Source of the DNA: Skeletonema tropicum
Lineage: Eukaryota > Bacillariophyta > Thalassiosirophyceae > Thalassiosirales > Thalassiosiraceae
Assembly: GCA_037178625.1 (NCBI GenBank)
Contig: JAWZXG010000043.1
Span: 28,296 to 92,295 of the forward strand
Reading direction: 5' to 3'
Length of the DNA: 64,000 nucleotides
Every line of letters starts with the position of its first letter. Position 1 is the stretch's first letter. Below, one piece after another: positions 1-8,243 of the stretch. The notes under the pieces are model-generated. The model did no database searches. It was given only the letters and a program-made list of their open reading frames with translations, and was not told the DNA's origin. The translations under genes and the position numbers were made by a program.

Positions 1-26
1 AGAAGTACTGCTCAGCGTTCTCCGGG

Positions 27-573
27 CGAGCTGCGTCTATTAACACACTCGTACCTTCTGGATGGATGAGGCTGATCGTTGATCGTCATGAGTGTCTTCA
101 GCGCAGCGTTGGATGCGTCCGTGCCAACCATCATAGAGCCCGCCGCATTAAGGTGGTCGCTTTTTGGGATCTCACATCGTACCAACTGTCATTGACGGCA
201 TAAAAGTAAGAGAAGTGTCTTGAGCGAGGGCCTCTTGGCCGAGCAGTGATTATTGATATCGCTGCAGAATCTACACACGTAACAATTGTCATGAACAGAC
301 GGTGCTAGCTGCTGATCGTCTAGGAGTGTATTTTGTGAGGGCGACCGCAGGGAGGCCGAACTACTGTGATCGATTATTGTATTAATTGATAGCATTTCAA
401 ACGAGGATTCGAAGGGTAGTCTCATTGTCATTGCTATCTATCTACGGAGGCCGAGCTGTCTTTATATTGGATTTGGATTGTCGATCTGGGGCCCAATAGC
501 CGGATTGTAGACACCTCTCGAGTTGAGTCGAATGACAAAAGATCAATATTTGGCCTTGCAACTGCAACTAATC
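27..573 (-). repeat. Arm A of an internal diverged inverted repeat (U1)
   Basis: Read on the minus strand, this arm resembles arm B (1218-1750) read on the plus strand. The clearest pairs are: 537-573 with 1218-1254 (31 of 37 identical); 141-161 with 1541-1561 (18 of 21); 111-134 with 1567-1590 (20 of 24); 93-110 with 1693-1710 (17 of 18); 65-77 with 1664-1676 (13 of 13); 27-38 with 1739-1750 (11 of 12). The block at 222-251 shares TCACTGCTCGGCCAA with 1456-1470. Order is mostly mirrored with local rearrangement, so this is an old, patchy duplication, not a clean hairpin. It recurs in every unit. It holds the 80-codon frame at 189-431. Confidence 0.8.
189..431 (-). other. 80-codon ATG open frame, cysteine-bearing, unknown (U1)
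   Basis: This is the only one of the longer recurring frames that starts with ATG (429-431). It is Ser/Leu-rich, with a Cys-x2-Cys-x2-Cys then x6-Cys cluster around residues 50-63 and a Leu-rich end. It lies wholly in arm A, so its sequence reflects the sub-repeat family. It is open in 28 of 31 units: broken by one-base indels in U10, U18 and U19, and shortened in frame in U30. No family is recognised and it is most likely non-coding. Confidence 0.12.
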
Positions 574-690
574 GATAGAGCGCAACGAGAGCTTGCGAAT
601 ACTGGTCGAATCGTATCAAGCCGATGGAGAGGACAAGAGTTATGGTTGGATTACTGAATCTGAATGGTCGGTGAGCAAAGAGGGGGATAG

Positions 691-746
691 TGTTTACGTT
701 TACTTTGGTTACTTAGTTATATTCATATTACATTATTACTTGAATG
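691..746. promoter_or_regulatory. AT-rich stretch with forkhead/ARS-like motif (U1)
   Basis: The segment begins with TGTTTACGTTTACTTTGG and is followed by about 45 bases of A/T-rich sequence. GTTTACGTTTA (692-702) matches the 11-base budding-yeast ARS consensus WTTTAYRTTTW at 10 positions. On the minus strand GTAAACA is a perfect forkhead core. An ACS-like site beside an AT-rich flank is the layout of a yeast replication origin, but the host is unknown and such matches occur by chance. It is present in every unit, directly after the variable G5/G6 run. Confidence 0.25.
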
Positions 747-752
747 TCCATG

Positions 753-820
753 TCCATCTACCATCATCTATCTTCTCTCCTACCATACCATACCTCTCAA
801 TCTCAATATAATCCACCCAC
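753..820. other. 68-nt tract with no G on the plus strand (U1)
   Basis: No guanine occurs between G752 and G821; the tract is C/T-rich with interspersed A. It ends at the E-box. It includes the short repeats CCATACCATAC and CTCAATCTCAAT, which lose or gain CT in U3 (near 4919) and U26 (near 52275). On the minus strand it is a C-free, purine-rich run covering the last codons and stop of the glycine-rich frame. It could be an untranslated leader, a nucleosome-excluding tract or simple low-complexity DNA. Confidence 0.7.
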
Positions 821-823
821 GTG
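818..823. promoter_or_regulatory. E-box/G-box palindrome CACGTG (U1)
   Basis: This is a perfect CACGTG hexamer at the boundary of the G-free tract. bHLH proteins bind this core, and it is also the heart of the yeast centromere CDEI site. It lies within the codons for the Gln-His-Val-Gly segment of the minus-strand frame, so it may be coincidental. Confidence 0.2.
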
Positions 824-910
824 TTGAGCATCCGACAAACAGCCCACCAAATGATGATCGGAATCCATCATGGAGGATTCACCTTCGAAAGCCGTCATAA
901 AGCTTAGCTT

Positions 911-967
911 TCCTCCTCCTCCTCCGTTGCTGTTGCCACCACCACTTCCTCTTCCTCCGATCCCCCG
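911..967. repeat. TCC/CCA trinucleotide microsatellite (U1)
   Basis: Five TCC repeats (911-925) are followed by CCACCACCACTT and TTCCTCTTCCTCC, ending in a C5 run at 962-966. On the minus strand it encodes the glycine-rich segment of the open frame at 803-973. It is a length-variable site: +2 in U2 (near 3001), +2 C in U3 (5085-5091) and +1 A in U29 (58612). Confidence 0.85.
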
Positions 968-1217
968 TCTCATTGTTGATGAATGCCTCTTGCGTTGATT
1001 CCGAAGTACAGATGCAGCATGACGAGCTGATATCCTGAGGTGGTTGTGTCTCCTCTCCGCTGACGGATTGTTTGTGGAGGGCGTAGAGTAGAGTTCGAGA
1101 CGGTCGTCTGCGGTTGGGTCATCATAATTCAATTCAGTTGTTCGTCAATATCTTGTCTCCTAGAGGTCCAATCAAGACGATGAGTGTCGTTTTGGAAAGC
1201 TGAGAGTGAGCTCTTTT

Positions 1218-1750
1218 GATTGGTTGTAGTATCAAGGCCAAATATCGATCTTTCGCCAATCGATCCGGTTAAAAACGGGGTAAGTTTCCGCCCAGCTCGG
1301 CCAGATCCGGCTTGACATTGAGAATTCCACCACTAGACAATAGAGTCCAAATAATAATCCAATTTGACAAATTGACCACCGCTGGAATCGTCTCCTCGAG
1401 CTGCATCGATTCGTACCATAATCAGCATTACCACTGCCGCCGTCAAACTGTATATTCACTGCTCGGCCAAGGCCCTCACCGTTGACGGTTGACGCTTGCG
1501 AAGATCCAATAATAATATTAAGCACAGCTCGATCTCAAACAGCGACCGGCTTAATGAGGCGATAACATGACAGTTGGCACGAACGTATCCACTAATATAT
1601 TCTTATTCACTGCTCGAACTCCCTACCGGTCGCCCGATGGCCCTCGCCCGATGCAGTTGTCGAGATCAGCCTCATCAGGGGCCTCATATCCAAACGCTAC
1701 GCTGAAGACAGAAGCATTGATCGGCACTGTCCAATAATAAACGCAGCTCG
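1218..1750 (+). repeat. Arm B of an internal diverged inverted repeat (U1)
   Basis: This is the plus-oriented partner of arm A. It is also internally repetitive: CACTGCTCG appears near 1457 and 1609, CCAATAATAA near 1506 and 1731, and CAGCTCG near 1304, 1524 and 1744. This makes it a chain of roughly 50-100-bp related blocks. Minus-strand members of the same family lie in arm A around 222-251, 337-380 and 437-470. Long inverted arms made of short sub-repeats are a known trait of foldback transposons, but no transposase accompanies them here, so that link is only an analogy. Confidence 0.8.
1269..1285 (+). other. Indel hotspot TTAAAAAC next to a splice-donor-like GGTAAGT (U1)
   Basis: T2A5 (1269-1275) changes length in six units: +1 T in U8, U15, U19 and U25, +2 T in U18, and +1 A in U7. 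Four bases further on lies GGGGTAAGT (1277-1285), which fits the consensus 5' splice site. No matching acceptor or coding exon is evident, so the splice reading is weak; the length variation is directly seen. Confidence 0.5.
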
Positions 1751-1796
1751 GCCTCGCTACCGCTCACCCTCGCTCAACACTCTTCTATAAGATCGA

Positions 1797-1985
1797 TGTG
1801 GTCAATGATTGGTTGATTGTGGCGAGTGGGTGATTGGTTGGCACGATAGTTAGTAGTAGAAGTGTCATGTGGCGGTGTTGTGGTTTGGATCTTTGGTTGA
1901 TTTGAGTTGTGATGGTGAGACATTGACAGCTTCTCACTTTTTGACCCACACCGAACCGAACCTCAACGAAGCGAGCACAAGCATG
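1797..1985. other. G/T-rich to A/C-rich strand switch with small hairpin (U1)
   Basis: From about 1797 to 1919 the plus strand is G/T-rich with little C. It then switches to an A/C-rich run (about 1941-1985). At the switch GTGAGA (1915-1920) can pair with TCTCAC (1932-1937) around an 11-base loop. A TATA-like TATAAGA lies just before the tract (about 1786-1792). No run of T follows the hairpin, so a bacterial-type terminator is not supported. Confidence 0.4.
1807..1840 (-). promoter_or_regulatory. Pair of CCAAT boxes 25 bp apart (U1)
   Basis: GATTGGTTG occurs at 1807-1815 and 1832-1840. On the minus strand each reads AACCAATCA, a full match to the NF-Y consensus RRCCAATSR. A third GATTGGTTG is at 1218-1226 in arm B. 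U25 has lost a T in the first box. NF-Y sites often occur in pairs in promoters, but no transcript start can be placed. Confidence 0.3.
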
Positions 1986-2126
1986 GAAGAATCAGTAGTA
2001 GCACCTACTGCCGTGCCAACCAAATGGACGGTGCTGATCAATGCGATGAATGAAAAGAGAAGTACTGCTCAGCGTTCTCCGGGCGAGCTGCGTCTATTAA
2101 CACACTCGTACCTTCTGGATGGATGA
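1983..2126 (+). other. 47-codon ATG open frame with strong start context (U1/U2)
   Basis: The ATG at 1983-1985 has A at -3 and G at +4, the two key positions of a eukaryotic start site. The frame is open upstream to 1869, but only with a GTG start there. It stays open in all 31 copies; its only two length variants are whole codons (one Thr added in U2, one Ala added in U8). No domain, signal peptide or membrane segment is visible. Coding status is doubtful. Confidence 0.12.
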
Positions 2127-4126
2127 GGCTGATCGTTGATCGTCATGAGTGTCTTCAGCGCAGCGTTGGATGCGTCCGTGCCAACCATCATAGAGCCCGC
2201 CGCATTAAGGTGGTCGCTTTTTGGGATCTCACATCGTACCAACTGTCATTGACGGCATAAAAGTAAGAGAAGTGTCTTGAGCGAGGGCCTCTTGGCCGAG
2301 CAGTGATTATTGATATCGCTGCAGAATCTACACACGTAACAATTGTCATGAACAGACGGTGCTAGCTGCTGATCGTCTAGGAGTGTATTTTGTGAGGGCG
2401 ACCGCAGGGAGGCCGAACTACTGTGATCGATTATTGTATTAATTGATAGCATTTCAAACGAGGATTCGAAGGGTAGTCTCATTGTCATTGCTATCTATCT
2501 ACGGAGGCCGAGCTGTCTTTATATTGGATTTGGATTGTCGATCTGGGGCCCAATAGCCGGATTGTAGACACCTCTCGAGTTGAGTCGAATGACAAAAGAT
2601 CAATATTTGGCCTTGCAACTGCAACTAATCGATAGAGCGCAACGAGAGCTTGCGAATACTGGTCGAATCGTATCAAGCCGATGGAGAGGACAAGAGTTAT
2701 GGTTGGATTACTATTACTGAATCTGAATGGTCGGTGAGCAAAGAGGGGGGATAGTGTTTACGTTTACTTTGGTTACTTAGTTATATTCATATTACATTAT
2801 TACTTGAATGTCCATGTCCATCTACCATCATCTATCTTCTCTCCTACCATACCATACCTCTCAATCTCAATATAATCCACCCACGTGTTGAGCATCCGAC
2901 AAACAGCCCACCAAATGATGATCGGAATCCATCATGGAGGATTCACCTTCGAAAGCCGTCATAAAGCTTAGCTTTCCTCCTCCTCCTCCGTTGCTGTTGC
3001 CACACCACCACTTCCTCTTCCTCCGATCCCCCGTCTCATTGTTGATGAATGCCTCTTGCGTTGATTCCGAAGTACAGATGCAGCATGACGAGCTGATATC
3101 CTGAGGTGGTTGTGTCTCCTCTCCGCTGACGGATTGTTTGTGGAGGGCGTAGAGTAGAGTTCGAGACGGTCGTCTGCGGTTGGGTCATCATAATTCAATT
3201 CAGTTGTTCGTCAATATCTTGTCTCCTAGAGGTCCAATCAAGACGATGAGTGTCGTTTTGGAAAGCTGAGAGTGAGCTCTTTTGATTGGTTGTAGTATCA
3301 AGGCCAAATATCGATCTTTCGCCAATCGATCCGGTTAAAAACGGGGTAAGTTTCCGCCCAGCTCGGCCAGATCCGGCTTGACATTGAGAATTCCACCACT
3401 AGACAATAGAGTCCAAATAATAATCCAATTTGACAAATTGACCACCGCTGGAATCGTCTCCTCGAGCTGCATCGATTCGTACCATAATCAGCATTACCAC
3501 TGCCGCCGTCAAACTGTATATTCACTGCTCGGCCAAGGCCCTCACCGTTGACGGTTGACGCTTGCGAAGATCCAATAATAATATTAAGCACAGCTCGATC
3601 TCAAACAGCGACCGGCTTAATGAGGCGATAACATGACAGTTGGCACGAACGTATCCACTAATATATTCTTATTCACTGCTCGAACTCCCTACCGGTCGCC
3701 CGATGGCCCTCGCCCGATGCAGTTGTCGAGATCAGCCTCATCAGGGGCCTCATATCCAAACGCTACGCTGAAGACAGAAGCATTGATCGGCACTGTCCAA
3801 TAATAAACGCAGCTCGGCCTCGCTACCGCTCACCCTCGCTCAACACTCTTCTATAAGATCGATGTGGTCAATGATTGGTTGATTGTGGCGAGTGGGTGAT
3901 TGGTTGGCACGATAGTTAGTAGTAGAAGTGTCATGTGGCGGTGTTGTGGTTTGGATCTTTGGTTGATTTGAGTTGTGATGGTGAGACATTGACAGCTTCT
4001 CACTTTTTGACCCACACCGAACCGAACCTCAACGAAGCGAGCACAAGCATGGAAGAATCAGTAGTAGCACCTACTACTGCCGTGCCAACCAAATGGACGG
4101 TGCTGATCAATGCGATGAATGAAAAG
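2058..4126 (+). repeat. Repeat unit U2 (2069 bp), longest copy
   Basis: It differs from consensus by a tandem duplication of ATTACT (2707-2718, +6), an extra CA in the CCACC tract near 3001-3003 (+2), and an extra ACT triplet at 4071-4079 (+3). The +2 shifts the glycine-rich minus-strand frame; the +3 keeps the plus-strand frame open. Confidence 0.97.
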
Positions 4127-6183
4127 AGAAGTACTGCTCAGCGTTCTCCGGGCGAGCTGCGTCTATTAACACACTCGTACCTTCTGGATGGATGAGGCTG
4201 ATCGTTGATCGTCATGAGTGTCTTCAGCGCAGCGTTGGATGCGTCCGTGCCAACCATCATAGAGCCCGCCGCATTAAGGTGGTCGCTTTTGGGATCTCAC
4301 ATCGTACCAACTGTCATTGACGGCATAAAAGTAAGAGAAGTGTCTTGAGCGAGGGCCTCTTGGCCGAGCAGTGATTATTGATATCGCTGCAGAATCTACA
4401 CACGTAACAATTGTCATGAACAGACGGTGCTAGCTGCTGATCGTCTAGGAGTGTATTTTGTGAGGGCGACCGCAGGGAGGCCGAACTACTGTGATCGATT
4501 ATTGTATTAATTGATAGCATTTCAAACGAGGATTCGAAGGGTAGTCTCATTGTCATTGCTATCTATCTACGGAGGCCGAGCTGTCTTTATATTGGATTTG
4601 GATTGTCGATCTGGGGCCCAATAGCCGGATTGTAGACACCTCTCGAGTTGAGTCGAATGACAAAAGATCAATATTTGGCCTTGCAACTGCAACTAATCGA
4701 TAGAGCGCAACGAGAGCTTGCGAATACTGGTCGAATCGTATCAAGCCGATGGAGAGGACAAGAGTTATGGTTGGATTACTGAATCTGAATGGTCGGTGAG
4801 CAAAGAGGGGGATAGTGTTTACGTTTACTTTGGTTACTTAGTTATATTCATATTACATTATTACTTGAATGTCCATGTCCATCTACCATCATCTATCTTC
4901 TCTCCTACCATACCATACCTCAATCTCAATATAATCCACCCACGTGTTGAGCATCCGACAAACAGCCCACCAAATGATGATCGGAATCCATCATGGAGGA
5001 TTCACCTTCGAAAGCCGTCATAAAGCTTAGCTTTCCTCCTCCTCCTCCGTTGCTGTTGCCACCACCACTTCCTCTTCCTCCGATCCCCCCCGTCTCATTG
5101 TTGATGAATGCCTCTTGCGTTGATTCCGAAGTACAGATGCAGCATGACGAGCTGATATCCTGAGGTGGTTGTGTCTCCTCTCCGCTGACGGATTGTTTGT
5201 GGAGGGCGTAGAGTAGAGTTCGAGACGGTCGTCTGCGGTTGGGGTCATCATAATTCAATTCAGTTGTTCGTCAATATCTTGTCTCCTAGAGGTCCAATCA
5301 AGACGATGAGTGTCGTTTTGGAAAGCTGAGAGTGAGCTCTTTTGATTGGTTGTAGTATCAAGGCCAAATATCGATCTTTCGCCAATCGATCCGGTTAAAA
5401 ACGGGGTAAGTTTCCGCCCAGCTCGGCCAGATCCGGCTTGACATTGAGAATTCCACCACTAGACAATAGAGTCCAAATAATAATCCAATTTGACAAATTG
5501 ACCACCGCTGGAATCGTCTCCTCGAGCTGCATCGATTCGTACCATAATCAGCATTACCACTGCCGCCGTCAAACTGTATATTCACTGCTCGGCCAAGGCC
5601 CTCACCGTTGACGGTTGACGCTTGCGAAGATCCAATAATAATATTAAGCACAGCTCGATCTCAAACAGCGACCGGCTTAATGAGGCGATAACATGACAGT
5701 TGGCACGAACGTATCCACTAATATATTCTTATTCACTGCTCGAACTCCCTACCGGTCGCCCGATGGCCCTCGCCCGATGCAGTTGTCGAGATCAGCCTCA
5801 TCAGGGGCCTCATATCCAAACGCTACGCTGAAGACAGAAGCATTGATCGGCACTGTCCAATAATAAACGCAGCTCGGCCTCGCTACCGCTCACCCTCGCT
5901 CAACACTCTTCTATAAGATCGATGTGGTCAATGATTGGTTGATTGTGGCGAGTGGGTGATTGGTTGGCACGATAGTTAGTAGTAGAAGTGTCATGTGGCG
6001 GTGTTGTGGTTTGGATCTTTGGTTGATTTGAGTTGTGATGGTGAGACATTGACAGCTTCTCACTTTTTGACCCACACCGAACCGAACCTCAACGAAGCGA
6101 GCACAAGCATGGAAGAATCAGTAGTAGCACCTACTGCCGTGCCAACCAAATGGACGGTGCTGATCAATGCGATGAATGAAAAG
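4127..6183 (+). repeat. Repeat unit U3 (2057 bp), most divergent copy
   Basis: Five indels are present: T4 instead of T5 at 4287-4290 (-1), G5 at 4807-4811 (-1), loss of CT near 4919-4921 (-2), seven C instead of five at 5085-5091 (+2), and four G instead of three at 5241-5244 (+1). The last two together keep frame on the minus strand. Confidence 0.97.
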
Positions 6184-8243
6184 AGAAGTACTGCTCAGCG
6201 TTCTCCGGGCGAGCTGCGTCTATTAACACACTCGTACCTTCTGGATGGATGAGGCTGATCGTTGATCGTCATGAGTGTCTTCAGCGCAGCGTTGGATGCG
6301 TCCGTGCCAACCATCATAGAGCCCGCCCGCATTAAGGTGGTCGCTTTTTGGGATCTCACATCGTACCAACTGTCATTGACGGCATAAAAGTAAGAGAAGT
6401 GTCTTGAGCGAGGGCCTCTTGGCCGAGCAGTGATTATTGATATCGCTGCAGAATCTACACACGTAACAATTGTCATGAACAGACGGTGCTAGCTGCTGAT
6501 CGTCTAGGAGTGTATTTTGTGAGGGCGACCGCAGGGAGGCCGAACTACTGTGATCGATTATTGTATTAATTGATAGCATTTCAAACGAGGATTCGAAGGG
6601 TAGTCTCATTGTCATTGCTATCTATCTACGGAGGCCGAGCTGTCTTTATATTGGATTTGGATTGTCGATCTGGGGCCCAATAGCCGGATTGTAGACACCT
6701 CTCGAGTTGAGTCGAATGACAAAAGATCAATATTTGGCCTTGCAACTGCAACTAATCGATAGAGCGCAACGAGAGCTTGCGAATACTGGTCGAATCGTAT
6801 CAAGCCGATGGAGAGGACAAGAGTTATGGTTGGATTACTGAATCCTGAATGGTCGGTGAGCAAAGAGGGGGGATAGTGTTTACGTTTACTTTGGTTACTT
6901 AGTTATATTCATATTACATTATTACTTGAATGTCCATGTCCATCTACCATCATCTATCTTCTCTCCTACCATACCATACCTCTCAATCTCAATATAATCC
7001 ACCCACGTGTTGAGCATCCGACAAACAGCCCACCAAATGATGATCGGAATCCATCATGGAGGATTCACCTTCGAAAGCCGTCATAAAGCTTAGCTTTCCT
7101 CCTCCTCCTCCGTTGCTGTTGCCACCACCACTTCCTCTTCCTCCGATCCCCCGTCTCATTGTTGATGAATGCCTCTTGCGTTGATTCCGAAGTACAGATG
7201 CAGCATGACGAGCTGATATCCTGAGGTGGTTGTGTCTCCTCTCCGCTGACGGATTGTTTGTGGAGGGCGTAGAGTAGAGTTCGAGACGGTCGTCTGCGGT
7301 TGGGTCATCATAATTCAATTCAGTTGTTCGTCAATATCTTGTCTCCTAGAGGTCCAATCAAGACGATGAGTGTCGTTTTGGAAAGCTGAGAGTGAGCTCT
7401 TTTGATTGGTTGTAGTATCAAGGCCAAATATCGATCTTTCGCCAATCGATCCGGTTAAAAACGGGGTAAGTTTCCGCCCAGCTCGGCCAGATCCGGCTTG
7501 ACATTGAGAATTCCACCACTAGACAATAGAGTCCAAATAATAATCCAATTTGACAAATTGACCACCGCTGGAATCGTCTCCTCGAGCTGCATCGATTCGT
7601 ACCATAATCAGCATTACCACTGCCGCCGTCAAACTGTATATTCACTGCTCGGCCAAGGCCCTCACCGTTGACGGTTGACGCTTGCGAAGATCCAATAATA
7701 ATATTAAGCACAGCTCGATCTCAAACAGCGACCGGCTTAATGAGGCGATAACATGACAGTTGGCACGAACGTATCCACTAATATATTCTTATTCACTGCT
7801 CGAACTCCCTACCGGTCGCCCGATGGCCCTCGCCCGATGCAGTTGTCGAGATCAGCCTCATCAGGGGCCTCATATCCAAACGCTACGCTGAAGACAGAAG
7901 CATTGATCGGCACTGTCCAATAATAAACGCAGCTCGGCCTCGCTACCGCTCACCCTCGCTCAACACTCTTCTATAAGATCGATGTGGTCAATGATTGGTT
8001 GATTGTGGCGAGTGGGTGATTGGTTGGCACGATAGTTAGTAGTAGAAGTGTCATGTGGCGGTGTTGTGGTTTGGATCTTTGGTTGATTTGAGTTGTGATG
8101 GTGAGACATTGACAGCTTCTCACTTTTTGACCCACACCGAACCGAACCTCAACGAAGCGAGCACAAGCATGGAAGAATCAGTAGTAGCACCTACTGCCGT
8201 GCCAACCAAATGGACGGTGCTGATCAATGCGATGAATGAAAAG
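6184..8243 (+). repeat. Repeat unit U4 (2060 bp)
   Basis: There are two one-base insertions: an extra C in the GCCCGCCCGC run at 6321-6330, and an extra C at 6844-6845 in GAATCCTGAATGG. Confidence 0.97.

Larger units (their letters stand above)
803..973 (-). other. Glycine-rich 56-codon open frame, possible gene fragment (U1)
   Basis: This is the most protein-like frame of the unit. It runs from ATG (971-973) to TGA. The start context AACAATG is favourable in plants and many protists. It has a run of Gly with Arg, Ser and Asn (residues 4-20), then a mixed, partly acidic tail with a Met-Met-Asp-Ser-Asp-His-His segment, ending in Gly-Leu-Tyr. The frame is open upstream to 1132 (109 codons), but that extension begins at TTG. 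It is intact in 28 units and altered in U2, U3 and U29. I recognise no domain. It may be an exon or the 5' end of a captured gene, or chance. Identity between copies cannot be read as selection, because the whole unit is equally conserved. Confidence 0.2.
574..1217. other. Central core between the inverted arms (U1)
   Basis: This stretch of about 640 bp shows no clear inverted or direct partner elsewhere in the unit. It contains, in order: a G run that varies between copies, an AT-rich stretch, a G-free tract, an E-box, a TCC microsatellite, and the minus-strand glycine-rich frame with its upstream region. It also carries a lone perfect tRNA-type B box (GTTCGAGAC, 1093-1101) without a convincing A box upstream. 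I see no RNA gene in it. Confidence 0.6.
1..2057 (+). repeat. Repeat unit U1 (2057 bp), reference copy
   Basis: This copy is used as the reference for internal features. It is one base shorter than consensus because the G run at 682-686 has five G instead of six. U3 shares this G5 state. To transfer an internal position to another unit, add that unit's start minus one and correct for its listed indels. Confidence 0.97.

Noticed and set aside
434..619. 61-codon minus-strand frame present in most units
   Set aside because: It starts with TTG, lies inside arm A, shows no domain and is lost by one-base indels in some copies; taken as chance.
1093..1101. tRNA gene or Pol III promoter from a perfect B box (GTTCGAGAC)
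   Set aside because: No A box at suitable distance upstream and no cloverleaf could be drawn; the A-box-like TGGCCGAGCAG near 236 has no B box after it.
803..1132. Full 109-codon version of the glycine-rich frame as a gene
   Set aside because: Its first codon is TTG and there is a stop a few codons upstream; only the inner ATG at 971-973 is plausible in a eukaryote.
1232..1525. 97-codon minus-strand frame with a hydrophobic stretch
   Set aside because: It starts at GTG, covers sub-repeat DNA, and its membrane-like part comes from A/T-rich blocks. No family is recognised.
27..1750. Intact transposon with terminal inverted repeats
   Set aside because: The inverted arms are diverged and rearranged, no transposase or target-site duplication is seen, and the units follow one another without insertion boundaries.
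1915..1937. Rho-independent terminator
   Set aside because: The stem is only six pairs and is not GC-rich, the loop is 11 bases, and the run of T after it is too short and offset.
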